From an uncultured Clostridia bacterium (lineage in GTDB: Bacteria; Bacillota; Clostridia; TANB77; CAG-508), in the NCBI GenBank assembly GCA_947623865.1, contig CANQIC010000015.1:1-35363 (forward strand): a DNA stretch of 35,363 nucleotides. Direction: 5' to 3'. Within the stretch, counting starts at the first letter, position 1, and each line of letters starts with the position of its first letter. Both the position numbers and the translations under genes were made by a program. The notes beneath the pieces were generated by a model, which saw only the letters and a program-made list of their open reading frames with translations, was not told the DNA's origin and searched no databases. This document shows positions 1 to 9,410 of this stretch, piece after piece.

Positions 1-425
1 TGCTTACAAATATTTTACAAGATTTATTAAATCATGTCTATTTTTATTCAGTGTCGGGCTTCAGAAAAAATTCGCCAATCTTATAAATTATTCCTATTTT
101 ATAACCAACTAAAATTTTATTAATAATTTTTATAAATCAATTTAGCTTAAAAGTAGCATTTTGTCGATATTTGCGACAATAAAAGTATTGACAAAAAAAC
201 AATATTTTAATATAATATTGTCAACAAAGCAAAACTTATTAATTTATAGTATAAACTTTTATAAATTTAATTCTTAAATGTAATAAATTTTATTCTAAAA
301 TACATACCATTCAAACAGAGTTAAAAAACAAACAAAAGTGCCTATTTTGAAAACTAAAAAGAATTGAAACAACACAAATAATAATATATTCTAGCTATTA
401 AGAATAATTAAAAAAGGAGACTAGC
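1..425. other. AT-rich upstream region of the XRE gene
   Basis: No open reading frame or RNA gene is recognisable. The only structured part is 161-224, which holds a promoter and operator-like inverted repeats (listed separately). From the predicted start near 223 to the XRE ATG at 426 there would be about 200 nt of untranslated leader. I looked for T-box or riboswitch signatures there and saw none. Confidence 0.5.
161..224 (+). promoter_or_regulatory. Promoter with operator-like TTGTC repeats
   Basis: TTGACA (188-193) and TATAAT (211-216) are separated by 17 bases, a consensus sigma-A promoter. Two inverted repeats overlap or adjoin it: TTGTCG (161-166) with CGACAA (174-179), and TTGACAA (188-194) with TTGTCAA (218-224). 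All four half-sites share TTGTC. This looks like an operator set covering the -35 box and the start site. Autoregulation by the downstream XRE protein is an inference. Confidence 0.6.
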
Positions 426-656
426 ATGAACTCAGAAATAATAGGGAGTAGAATAAAGGCAATTTTGGTTGTTAAAAATATTAAAAGAAGTTATTTAGCA
501 GAAAGATTAGGAATAACATATAATACTCTAACTAAAAAATTAAATGGACAAAGAGAATTTGGAATAAATGAAATTTTATCTTTAAAAGAAATACTAGAAT
601 TGGATGTAGAAACTTGTGCTAATTTGTTATTTAATGAAGATTATTTTATAGCATGA
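426..656 (+). CDS. XRE-family helix-turn-helix regulator
   Basis: This 76-residue protein is a single Cro/C1-type HTH domain with no visible effector domain. Residues about 7-60 have the usual five-helix pattern, including LAERLGITYNTLTKKLNG as the HTH core. The ribosome site AAAAGGAG lies just before the ATG. It sits 57 bases ahead of proS, so the two could be co-transcribed, but they have no known functional tie. The size and isolation resemble phage or mobile-element repressors. The TTGTC repeats upstream are plausible binding sites. Confidence 0.75.
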   Translation: MNSEIIGSRIKAILVVKNIKRSYLAERLGITYNTLTKKLNGQREFGINEILSLKEILELDVETCANLLFNEDYFIA

Positions 657-713
657 AATGGACAAGTACAGAATATAATGTATTAAGAATATAAATTTAA
701 AAGAGGAAATATA

Positions 714-2420
714 ATGAAATTAAGTAAAGATTTTTTTTATACCATCAAAGAAAATATTGCAGATGAAGATTCAATAAGTGGTAAATTTTTAGTAAAAAGT
801 GGAATGATTAAAAAGGTAAGCAATGGTATATATTTGAAAACATCATTAGGACTAAAAGTAATAAAAAATGTAGAAAAAATAATAAGAAAAAATATGAATA
901 TGGCTGGAGCAAATGAAGTTTCTATGCCTGCATTATTACCAATAGAATTATTTGAAAAAACAGGCAGAAAAACTGCTTTTGGACAAAGTATGTTTGAATT
1001 AAATGATAGATATAATAGAAAATATGCATTAGGTCCAACACATGAAGAAATGTTCGTTGATATTGCAATGAATAAAGTAAAATCATATAGAGATTTACCT
1101 TTTACAATATATCAAATAGGTAATAAGTATAGAGATGAAATAAGACCAAGACTAGGTCTTATTAGAACAAGAGAATTTACAATGAAAGATGCATATAGCT
1201 TTGACAAAGATGAACAGGGATTAGATGAATCATATAATAAAATGTTTAAAGCATATAACAATATTTTTAATGAATTAGGAATAGATTATACAGTTGTAAA
1301 ATCAGATACTGGAGCAATGGGTGGACTACTATCAGAAGAATTTCAAGCTATTACAGATATTGGGGAAGATACAATAGTATTTTGTAACAATTGTGATTAC
1401 TCATCGAATATTGAAATATGTAAATGCAAACATATAGATAATATAAACAATGAAAAAAAGGAACAAATAAAAAAAATATATACACCTAATTCTAGAACAA
1501 TAAATGAAGTTACTAATTACTTAAATTTACCTATTTCAAAATTCGTAAAAACAATGATATATCAAATAGATGGTAAGTTTTATGCATGTATGGTTGAAGC
1601 AGATAGAGAAATTAATGAAACAAAACTTGCAAAAATATTTAATGCTATAAATGTAGAGTTAGCAAATGATGAAGATGTTCAAAAGATTACAAATGCAGAA
1701 GTAGGATATGCAGGTCCGATTGGATTAAAAATACCAATTATAATGGATACAGAAATAAAAAATAAAAAGAATTTTATTGTAGGAGCTAATGAAACTAACT
1801 ATCATTTAAAAAACGTGAATTTAACAGATTTTGATACATATATTATAGAGGATATAAAAAAAGTAAAAGAAGGAGATTTGTGCCCAAAATGTGGAGAAAG
1901 ATTAGCATTAAAAAAAGGAATAGAAGTTGGAAATACATTTAAATTAGGTACAAAATACTCTGAGAGTTTGGGATTAAATTATTTAGGAAGCGATAATAAA
2001 AATCATCCAGTTGTAATGGGATGCTATGGTATAGGAGTAGAAAGAATTATTTCTGCGATTGTAGAGCAAAATCATGATAAAAATGGAATTATATGGCCAA
2101 TAAACATTGCACCATACAAAGTTTCAATAATAGTAATTAATATGAAAGATAAAAAACAAATTAATATAGCAGAAAAAATATATAATAATTTGAATAAAAT
2201 AGGAATAGATACATTACTAGATGATAGAAATGAAAGACCTGGAGTAAAATTTAATGATATGGATTTAATTGGTATACCAATTAGATTAACTATAGGCAAA
2301 AAAATAGAAGAAAATATTATTGAAATAAAATTAAGAAAAGAAAATCAAAGTAAAGAATGTAAAATAGAAAATATTTTAAAAGAAATAGAATATATTTTAA
2401 ACAATAAAATATGTGAGTGA
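714..2420 (+). CDS. proS: Prolyl-tRNA synthetase
   Basis: Class II aminoacyl-tRNA synthetase charging tRNA-Pro with proline in the cytoplasm, 568 residues, normal for the bacterial type. The catalytic core is near residues 30-220, with GPTHEEMF and the motif 2 region RDEIRPRLGLIRTREF. Residues about 230-380 match the position of the editing (INS) domain. Class II motif 3 appears as GIGVERI near residue 442, followed by the C-terminal anticodon-binding domain. The ATG is preceded by AGAGGA. A small cysteine cluster (CNNC, CKC) near 225-240 is somewhat unusual. The gene has no in-frame CGG and reads intact. Confidence 0.95.
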   Translation: MKLSKDFFYTIKENIADEDSISGKFLVKSGMIKKVSNGIYLKTSLGLKVIKNVEKIIRKNMNMAGANEVSMPALLPIELFEKTGRKTAFGQSMFELNDRYNRKYALGPTHEEMFVDIAMNKVKSYRDLPFTIYQIGNKYRDEIRPRLGLIRTREFTMKDAYSFDKDEQGLDESYNKMFKAYNNIFNELGIDYTVVKSDTGAMGGLLSEEFQAITDIGEDTIVFCNNCDYSSNIEICKCKHIDNINNEKKEQIKKIYTPNSRTINEVTNYLNLPISKFVKTMIYQIDGKFYACMVEADREINETKLAKIFNAINVELANDEDVQKITNAEVGYAGPIGLKIPIIMDTEIKNKKNFIVGANETNYHLKNVNLTDFDTYIIEDIKKVKEGDLCPKCGERLALKKGIEVGNTFKLGTKYSESLGLNYLGSDNKNHPVVMGCYGIGVERIISAIVEQNHDKNGIIWPINIAPYKVSIIVINMKDKKQINIAEKIYNNLNKIGIDTLLDDRNERPGVKFNDMDLIGIPIRLTIGKKIEENIIEIKLRKENQSKECKIENILKEIEYILNNKICE

Positions 2421-2434
2421 AAGGAGAATTATAA

Positions 2435-3695
2435 ATGGATGAAGATTTCTTATTTAATGGTTTACCAGTAGTTAAGTATGGTGATAAATATATAATTTTT
2501 TCATATTATTCTGGGAAAATTATAGCAATTGAAAAATCAAAATTTGATAAAGAAAAAGTAACAGAATTGCTAAAAGAAAATAAAATGTTAGGAGAACCAA
2601 AATCATGTCCAGGAGATTATAATAACTATGTTGAATTAGTTATTTCTTTGACAAATGATTGTAATTTAAGATGTAAATACTGCTTTGTTGGAGAAAAGAA
2701 TTTTTGTAAAAAAATAATAAGTAAACAATACATAGATGAGGCAATAGATTCTGTTAAAGAATTGGCTAAAATTAAAAATAAAAAAGAAGTATTTATTACT
2801 TTTTTCGGACGGTGAACCTACTTTATATCCTGACCTAATTAGATATTCAATAGAAGTAGCAAAACAAAAACTAAGTGACTTAAAGGTAAGTTTTGGAATA
2901 ACAAGTAACGGAGTTTTTAATAAAGAAATAGAAGAATTATTAATAGAAAATAATTTTACAGTAACAATTTCTATGGACGGTCTTCCAAAATTTCAAGACA
3001 AACAAAGAGTAACTGCTAATGATAAAGGAACTTCATCCATAGTAGAAAAAACAATAAATAATTTAGTAGAAAATGGAATAAATGTAATAGTAAGAATGAC
3101 AATTACTCAAGAAATGATAAAAGAATTTAAAGAAACAATAGATTATTTAAGTAATTTAGGAATTAAAATAATTCATTTTGAACCGATGACAATGGGAGGA
3201 AGAGCAAAAGAAAATGAAGGTAGTTTATCAAGACCAAATCCAGAAGAATATGCAAATAAATTAGTAGAGGTAATAGATTACGCAAAAGAAAAGGGAGTAT
3301 CTATTATTTCCTCAACAGTTATGAATGCTCTATCACCATCATATATGTTCTGTGATGGTGTAGGAAAAAATAAACTAGCAGTAACATATGAAGGAGTATT
3401 TTCATCTTGTTTAGGAGTTCAAAATAAAGAACATCCATTAGCAGATAAATTCATAGTAAAAGATAGAGATATAAAAAAATGGATGGAAGCAAAATTTGGT
3501 TCTTATGTAGATGATTATTCAAAAAATAATAAATGTAAAAATTGTTTTGCAAAATATATATGTGCAGGAGGATGCCCATCTCGTAATTTTTATGCAACTG
3601 AAGACTTTGAAAAAATAGATGATATGCAATGTATACCTACAAAAATAATATTAAAAAAGTATATAACCAATTTATATAAACAATCAGCAAGTTAG
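2435..3695 (+). CDS. Radical SAM/SPASM peptide-maturase-like enzyme (one CGG +1 shift)
   Basis: Joined across a +1 shift at the in-frame CGG at 2810-2812, this reads as 419 residues. The radical SAM cluster motif CxxxCxxC is C76, C80 and C83 (NDCNLRCKYC). The shift restores the family motif FFGGEP (Gly126). The C-terminus has a SPASM-type cysteine cluster (CKNC, CAGGCPS, then DMQC), typical of enzymes that modify ribosomal peptides. A 34-codon gene starts 21 bases downstream and ends with a cysteine-containing tail, so it is the likely substrate. Without the shift the protein stops after 126 residues and lacks most of the barrel. The family call is firm; the exact reaction is unknown. Confidence 0.85.
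2810..2812 (+). other. In-frame CGG +1 shift site (rSAM)
   Basis: Frame-0 reads GGA CGG TGA and stops. Skipping the C gives GGA GGT GAA, restoring GGEP, the conserved S-adenosylmethionine-binding motif after strand 2. Quadruplet CGGT, expected glycine. Confidence 0.85.
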
Positions 3696-3716
3696 TAAGA
3701 ATGGAGGTGAAATTAA

Positions 3717-3821
3717 ATGGAAGTAGAAATAGTAGATATAAAAGTTAATACAGGATTATCTGTAAAAAACATTGAAAGATTTTCAGACGAAATATCAGTA
3801 AAACGTACTTGTCCAGACTAG
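3717..3821 (+). CDS. Short peptide, candidate rSAM substrate
   Basis: A 34-codon ORF with an excellent ribosome site (TGGAGGTG) seven bases before the ATG, directly downstream of the radical SAM gene and ahead of a terminator. The peptide is mostly charged and hydrophilic, and its only cysteine lies in the C-terminal KRTCPD. The layout (short leader-like N-terminus, cysteine in a short tail, adjacent SPASM enzyme) is that of a RiPP precursor. I do not recognise it as a known precursor family. There is no transporter or peptidase beside it, so export and cleavage are unexplained. Confidence 0.6.
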   Translation: MEVEIVDIKVNTGLSVKNIERFSDEISVKRTCPD

Positions 3822-3833
3822 AAATCAGATTAG

Positions 3834-3877
3834 AAAAATCCCTATTTAGACAAAATGTCATAATAGGGATTTTTTTA
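3834..3877 (+). terminator. Rho-independent terminator
   Basis: AAATCCCTATT and AATAGGGATTT form an 11-bp stem followed by a T-run. It closes the rSAM-peptide unit and separates it from addA. Confidence 0.85.
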
Positions 3878-3986
3878 GTAGATAAAAAAAAAGATTTATG
3901 ATATTATTTATACTAGTAGAAGTTACTGATGATTAAAAAATCTCATAAGGAATATACTATAAAATTAAAAGAAAAGAGGAAAATAT

Positions 3987-6900
3987 ATGTCTACTAATTG
4001 GACAAGTAATCAGATGCAAGCAATAAGTAAAAAAGAAAAGAATATATTAGTTGCAGCAGCAGCACGGAAGTGGTAAAACTACAGTGCTTGTAGAGAGAAT
4101 AGTGAATAAAATAATAAATGAGAAAATAGACATAGATAAACTTTTGATAGTAACATTTACAAATGCAGCAGCATCAGAAATGAGACAAAAAATATTAGAA
4201 GCAATATATGAAAAAATAGATGAAAATCCAAATAATATAGATTTACAAAGACAAATTATATTATTAAACAAGGCAAATATCTCAACAATACATTCTTTTT
4301 GTTTAGAAGTTATAAAAAACTATTTTTATGAAATAGGAATATCATCTAATTTTAGGATTGGCGATACTTCAGAAATAGAACTATTAAAACAAGAAACATT
4401 AGAGAAAGTATTTGAAGAGTTATATGAGGAAAATAATGAGCAATTTATAAATCTTGTAAATACCTATGTGGGATATAGAGACGATGAACCACTAAAGGAA
4501 TTGATTTTAAAAATATATAACTATTCTCAAAGTATGCCTTTTCCGGAAGAATGGATAAACGATAGTATAGAAAAATTTAATTTAAAAGACAAATTAGAAG
4601 AAGATTTTGCTAAAACTTTATGGGGTAAAATACTAGTAGAGTATTTTGAAGATGAAGTCAAAACATGTATAAATGAATTAAATACATTATCTATAAAACT
4701 CGAAAGAGAAACAGATTTAGAGAGATATTATGAAGTAATATTAAATGATAAAGAAAATTTGAAATCTTTAATTGAAAGGCCTGAAATGCCACAAACTTGG
4801 GATGATATATATATTAATTTAAGCAATATAAAATTTAAAACATGGCCAAGACAAGCAAAAACTGATAGTAAATTAAAAGATAAATGTAAAGAGATACGAG
4901 ATAGTGTAAAAGATAGAATAAAAGACTTAAATAAAAAAATATTTATATATTCATCGAATGAAGCAAATAAGGATATTTATGATATGTACAATGTATTAAA
5001 ATTATTAGAAAATGTAATAATGCAATTTTCAGAAAAGTATCAAGAAAATAAAAGAGATAAAAATATTATAGATTTTAATGATATAGAGCATTATGCATTA
5101 AAAATATTAGTAAAAAAGGATAAAAATGGAGACTACATCCCTACAGAAATTGCAAAAACTTATAAAGAAAAATTTGTAGAAATAGCAATAGATGAATACC
5201 AAGACAGCAATTTAGTACAAGAATATATTTTAACAACAATATCAAATGGTAATAATATATTCATGGTTGGAGATGTAAAACAAAGTATATATAAATTTAG
5301 ACAAGCAAGACCAGAGTTGTTTTTAGAAAAATATGATAAATATGCTTTAGCAGAAGATGAGGATATAGAGTGCAAGGAGAATACAAAAATACAGCTTTTT
5401 CAAAATTTCAGAAGTAGAAAGAATATATTAGATATCACAAATATAATATTTAAAAGTATTATGAGTAAAGAACTTGGAGATATTGAGTATGATGAAAGAG
5501 AATTTCTAAATTATGGAGCAAAATTTGAAAATCCAAAAGACAATATAAATATTGCAGGAAAAGTAGAACTAAATATTATAGATTTATCAGAAAATGAAGA
5601 TGAAGAAAATAAAAATAATAGTATAGATGAAATAGAAAATATAATTCTAGAAAAAAGTGAAATAGAGGCAAAATTTGTAGCAAATAGAATTAATGAGCTA
5701 TTACACAGCAATTATTATGTTTATGATAAAAAACAAGGATACAGAAAAGTAACATATAAGGATATTGTAATCTTACTTAGAACTACATCTAATGTTGCAC
5801 CAGTATATGAGAGAGAACTTAATAAATTAGAATTACCTGTATTTAGTGATTCTACGTCAAGTTATTTTGAAACAGAAGAAATACAAACAATTTTAGCTGT
5901 TCTAAAAATAATAGATAATCCTAATTCAGATATTCCATTAGTTACTGTATTAAGATCTGCAATAGGAGGTTTTACAGATAATGAATTAGTAGAAATAAGA
6001 TTACAGTCTAAAAATACAAGTTATTATGAAGCATTAGAAGAAATGAAAAGTAATAGTGAAGAGGGTATGCTAAAAGAAAAGGTAATAAGGTTTTTAAAAA
6101 TGCTTGAAAAGTGGCAAGAAAAACAAGAATACTTAAGTTTGGATGAACTTATATGGTATATATATGAAAGTACAAACTATTATGATTTTATAAATAGTAG
6201 TCCTAATGGAGAATTAAAAACTGCGAATCTAAAATTATTATTTGAAAAAGCAAAAGACTATGAAAAGGCAAGTTTTAAAGGACTATATAATTTTATAAAT
6301 TACATAGATAAAATAAGTAAATCATCAGGAGATATGGGTTCTGCAAAAATAATTGGTGAAAATGAAAATGTAATTAGAATAATGAGTATCCATAAAAGCA
6401 AAGGACTCGAATTTCCAGTTGTATTCTTATGTGAGACAGGAAAAATGTTTAATTTGCAAGACCTAAATCAAAGTATATTATTGCATCAAGATATGGGATT
6501 TGGTCCTAAATATATAGATTATGAAAGAAAAATAGAATATAACACACTCGCAAAAGAAGCAATTAGAATAAAAAGTATAAAGGAAATATTATCAGAGGAG
6601 ATGAGACTTTTATATGTTGCTACTACCCGTGCAAAAGAAAAACTTATAATAACGGGGTGTGATAATAACTTTAAAAAATCAATTACAGAAAAAGAGAATA
6701 TGACTTATAAAGAAAAAAATGAAAAACTAAACATAGTAAATATAAAAAAGGGAAAATCATATTTAGATTGGCTAGAATTAGTATATGCCAATAACAAAGA
6801 AAAAATAAATGATATATTGGAAGTTAATTTACTAAACAAGAATGAAATAAAAGGAAGATTAGATACTAAAGAAAATAAAAAAATTAAAAATGATATTGAA

Positions 6901-7602
6901 AATTTTGAGGTAGAAGATAAAGAATTAATACAAAAAGTAAGCAATTTACTAAATTGGGAATATCCATATATAAAAAGCACAAAAATTGAGGGCAAGACAT
7001 CTGTAACAGATATTGCAAAGGGAAAGAAACAAGAAATTATAGATATGACAGAAAGCCCAAAATTCTTAAATGAAAAAAAAGAACTAAACAAAGCAGAAAT
7101 TGGTACATTAATGCATTTAATTATGCAAAAATTAGATTTTAATAAAACATATAATGAAGGAAGCATTAAAGAATTAATACAAGAGTTAATTAAATCAAAA
7201 ATAATTAACGAAAATCAAGCAAAATACATCAATATAGAAAAAATATTAAAATTTACTAAATCTAACTTATATTCAGAACTTAAAACAGCAAAAGAAATAC
7301 AAAAAGAAAAACCTTTTTATTTATATATCTCTTCTAATGAAATATATAAAGATGAAGCAGATGAAAGAATATTAGTTCAAGGAATTATAGATTTATATTA
7401 TATAAATAAAAATGATGAACTTATATTAGTAGACTATAAAACAGACTATGTAGCAAATAATAATGAACAAGAATTAATAGATAAATATAAAAGGCAACTA
7501 AATATATATAAAAGAGCATTAGAAAAAGCATTAAATAAAAAGGTAAAAGCTAAATATATTTATTCAATATATTTGGATAAGGAAATTTGCATATTAACAT
7601 AA
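3987..7602 (+). CDS. addA: ATP-dependent helicase/nuclease subunit AddA (one CGG +1 shift)
   Basis: AddA is the helicase-nuclease subunit of AddAB, which processes DNA double-strand ends for recombination, the Gram-positive counterpart of RecBCD. Joined across the CGG at 4065-4067, the protein is 1204 residues, normal for AddA. The shift falls inside the Walker A motif: AAAA then Gly27-S-G-K-T. UvrD-type helicase motifs follow, including IDEYQDSN, VGDVKQSIYKFR and, late, IHKSKGLEFPVV and ATTRAKEKL. The C-terminal RecB-type nuclease is seen as LVQGIIDLYY and LVDYKTDYV. The start ATG 3987 follows AAGAGGAAA. AddB is not adjacent, unlike the usual addB-addA order. The stop codon overlaps the -35 box of the next promoter. 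Confidence 0.93.
4065..4067 (+). other. In-frame CGG +1 shift site (addA)
   Basis: Frame-0 reads GCA CGG AAG TGG TAA. Skipping the C gives GCA GGA AGT GGT AAA ACT, the Walker A AGSGKT that binds ATP. Quadruplet CGGA, expected glycine. Confidence 0.88.
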
Positions 7603-7615
7603 TTTATGATATAAT
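7587..7615 (+). promoter_or_regulatory. Promoter of leader copy 1
   Basis: TTGCAT (7587-7592), 17-base spacer, TATAAT (7610-7615). The -35 box lies within the last codons of addA. The same promoter is duplicated at 8186-8214. Confidence 0.7.
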
Positions 7616-7746
7616 AAGGCAAGCATAATTTTTGTGCATAATCCTTTTTTTTGGAAAAGCAAGCTAGAGTAAAATTAAGGTCAGTTTCTAGATTGCGATG
7701 GCATAAACATTGTAGCAACGCAAAATTGCAAGAAAGGAGATTGAAA
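7616..7746 (+). ncRNA. Repeated structured 5' leader, copy 1
   Basis: About 120 bases from the promoter to the ATG at 7747 are nearly identical to 8215-8344. Visible pairings are GCAAgCTAGA (around 7660) with TCTAGaTTGC, and TTGCG-ATG with CAT-CGCAA further on. Between the copies a C to T change converts a G-C pair to G-U, consistent with RNA structure. The same stretch is also open in the frame of the downstream gene (KQARVKLRSVSRLRWHK), and two of the three differences there are synonymous, so a coding role cannot be excluded. It matches no riboswitch I recognise. Confidence 0.5.
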
Positions 7747-8106
7747 ATGGACTTTATAAAATTAAAAAAGATTGTCACAAGTAGCGATATTATGAAACTT
7801 ACGCTACCTGATAGTAAAATATCATGTTTTGCAGTAAAATATGCAAGTTCCAAAGATAATAATGAACAATTATGCGAACTAATGCGTAATTATGAAAGTT
7901 TTTGGATACCAAATAATAGAGTATTTGATATTTTAATTAGAATTGATTCTGTAGAATCATTTGAAGAAATACCAACTGACTCTGATCTTGTTGAATGTCG
8001 ACATTGGTCTAAATTACCTTCAGTAACAAAAGTTACATTAAAAAATGGAACTGTATATTTTGTTTTTGACAGAATAGGAGTAGTAGATGGATTACTATTA
8101 AAGTAA
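7747..8106 (+). CDS. Small uncharacterised protein
   Basis: A 119-residue soluble protein starting at the ATG after GAAAGGAG. The frame stays open upstream through the repeated leader, but the strong ribosome site argues for this start. No signal peptide or membrane segment. The C-terminal part (KVTLKNGTVYFVFDRIG) looks like paired beta strands. It is weakly reminiscent of the end of the next gene product (TFINGES then DGTIFF), so the two may be distant paralogues. Function unknown. It is monocistronic, between its own promoter and terminator. Confidence 0.65.
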   Translation: MDFIKLKKIVTSSDIMKLTLPDSKISCFAVKYASSKDNNEQLCELMRNYESFWIPNNRVFDILIRIDSVESFEEIPTDSDLVECRHWSKLPSVTKVTLKNGTVYFVFDRIGVVDGLLLK

Positions 8107-8119
8107 CATTTTCAATTAA

Positions 8120-8154
8120 AGGCTATTAGGTATTTCCTAATAGCCTCCTTTTTA
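8120..8154 (+). terminator. Rho-independent terminator
   Basis: AGGCTATTAGG pairs with CCTAATAGCCT around a short loop, followed by CCTTTTTATTT. Confidence 0.9.
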
Positions 8155-8185
8155 TTTATAAAAGTCTAGAAACAAAACTTTAAAT

Positions 8186-8214
8186 TTGCATATTAACACA
8201 ATTTGTGATATAAT
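8186..8214 (+). promoter_or_regulatory. Promoter of leader copy 2
   Basis: TTGCAT (8186-8191), 17-base spacer, TATAAT (8209-8214), with near-identical spacer to copy 1. The similarity begins upstream at AAATTTGCATATTAACA. In copy 1 those bases are the end of addA, so copy 2 probably arose by duplication from copy 1. Confidence 0.7.
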
Positions 8215-8344
8215 AAAAAAAGCATAATTTTTGTGCATAATCCTTTTTTGGGGAAAGCAAGCTAGAGTAAAATTAAGGTCAGTTTCTAGGCTGCGATGGC
8301 ATAAATATTGTAGCAACGCAAAATTGCAAAAAGGAGGGAATGGT
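8215..8344 (+). ncRNA. Repeated structured 5' leader, copy 2
   Basis: Near-identical to 7616-7746, differing mainly in the length of a T-run and a few substitutions. It contains the same hairpin arms (GCAAGCTAGA with TCTAGGCTGC, here with an internal loop) and the same GCGATGGCATAAA core. It leads into a different gene, so a promoter-leader module has been placed before two unrelated or highly diverged coding regions. Confidence 0.5.
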
Positions 8345-8623
8345 ATGTGTAGAGAAGTTTTCGTTGTACATTATGAATCTATAGAAAATGATTTTGGTGA
8401 AACAATAAAAGTAGCCAGTGAGGTTTTTACAGAAACAGTCATTAACGAAAAGTATATACTTACAGCAACAAACATGAGAACACCAGCTAAAGATGGAGCT
8501 TTCTTTGACACATGCAAAATAACTTTTATAAACGGAGAATCCATTAATATACTTGGAAAAGTACAGATTTATCCCGACGGAACTATATTTTTCAATGATT
8601 CAAATGAAAATTATGAAGATTAA
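8345..8623 (+). CDS. Small uncharacterised protein
   Basis: A 92-residue soluble protein with ATG at 8345 preceded by AAAGGAGGG. No recognised domain. The second half (CKITFINGESINILGKVQIY then DGTIFF) looks beta-rich. It follows leader copy 2 and ends before its own hairpin terminator. Function unknown. Confidence 0.65.
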   Translation: MCREVFVVHYESIENDFGETIKVASEVFTETVINEKYILTATNMRTPAKDGAFFDTCKITFINGESINILGKVQIYPDGTIFFNDSNENYED

Positions 8624-8638
8624 AAAGCATACCATGGC

Positions 8639-8683
8639 AAAGGCGTTATTGGGTATTCACCACCTAGTAATGCCTTTCCTTTA
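8639..8683 (+). terminator. Hairpin, probable terminator
   Basis: AAAGGC at 8639 pairs with GCCTTT at 8672, and the stem extends inward through GTTATTGGGT and CACCTAGTAAT with wobble pairs. The following T-run is interrupted. Confidence 0.6.
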
Positions 8684-8708
8684 CAAAACGTCAAAAATAT
8701 AGTATAAT
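8680..8708 (+). promoter_or_regulatory. Promoter
   Basis: TTTACA (8680-8685), 17-base spacer, TATAAT (8703-8708), just after the preceding hairpin and 31 bases before the ATG at 8740. Confidence 0.65.
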
Positions 8709-8739
8709 TATGAAGAATTAAACAAAAAGGAGAAATAAA

Positions 8740-9231
8740 ATGGCAACACTAAAAAAGTTTTGGATATATTTTTTAATGTTTATAGTATCTTTTATAATAA
8801 TAACTATATTAACAAATTTGGCAATGAGAGATAATTACAAAGATATAACAGATTATGAAATATTATCTTCATCTCCAGAAATTAGAGTAAATGAATGTAA
8901 AGCGGAATATTCACATGGATATATAACTGGAACAGTAACTAATAATACAGGAAAACATTTTCCTCTTAAATACTTACAAGTTGATTTATATAATAAAGAT
9001 GGAATATATTTAGGAACTGAATACAAAGAATTGAAATATTTTAATGTGGATGAAACAATTAATTTTGATATCAATTATAGTTATAATGATACAAGCAAAG
9101 TAGTTCTTGATATAACTGATGAAATGACAAAAAAAGAAAAAATTAATTTCTTTAATAGTATAGATGATGATCAATTAAAAATAGCTTTACCTATTGCAGG
9201 AATTCTTGTTTTTTATACTATACTACCATAA
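8740..9231 (+). CDS. Membrane-anchored protein with FxLYD-like domain
   Basis: 163 residues. Residues about 8-30 form an N-terminal transmembrane helix, and residues about 148-162 a second hydrophobic segment. The region between (about 50-115) resembles extracytoplasmic FxLYD-type beta domains: GTVTNNTGKHFPLKYLQVDLYNKDG. Likely faces the outside of the cell. It is monocistronic, with its own promoter and a terminator behind it. Function unknown. Confidence 0.7.
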   Translation: MATLKKFWIYFLMFIVSFIIITILTNLAMRDNYKDITDYEILSSSPEIRVNECKAEYSHGYITGTVTNNTGKHFPLKYLQVDLYNKDGIYLGTEYKELKYFNVDETINFDINYSYNDTSKVVLDITDEMTKKEKINFFNSIDDDQLKIALPIAGILVFYTILP

Positions 9232-9286
9232 TTAAATTTGAATATAAAACTTCTTTTGTATTGAAAATTAAAGATATATAAATATA

Positions 9287-9335
9287 AAATAGCAAATTGT
9301 TTAAAAATTTCTAAAAAACATTTGCTATTTTATTT
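9287..9335 (+). terminator. Rho-independent terminator
   Basis: AAATAGCAAAT pairs with ATTTGCTATTT across an A/T-rich loop, followed by TATTTATTTT. The right arm overlaps the -35 box of the mreB promoter. Confidence 0.75.
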
Positions 9336-9350
9336 ATTTTGTAATATAAT
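9322..9350 (+). promoter_or_regulatory. mreB promoter
   Basis: TTGCTA (9322-9327), 17-base spacer, TATAAT (9345-9350), 60 bases before the mreB ATG. Confidence 0.6.
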
Positions 9351-9410
9351 TGCAACATAAATGTAATATTTTTGTAAACAATAATATATATTAGAAAGGA
9401 TAGATGCTAA

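Noticed and set aside
1-425. T-box leader for proS
   Set aside because: No T-box sequence or specifier/antiterminator arrangement is visible, and the XRE gene lies between.
2810-2812. CGG reassigned to another amino acid without a shift
   Set aside because: Reading CGG as any single amino acid leaves the downstream frame wrong at all 12 sites; only a one-base skip restores homology.
7616-8344. Known riboswitch in the duplicated leaders
   Set aside because: I could not match the core to any class I know, so no ligand is claimed.
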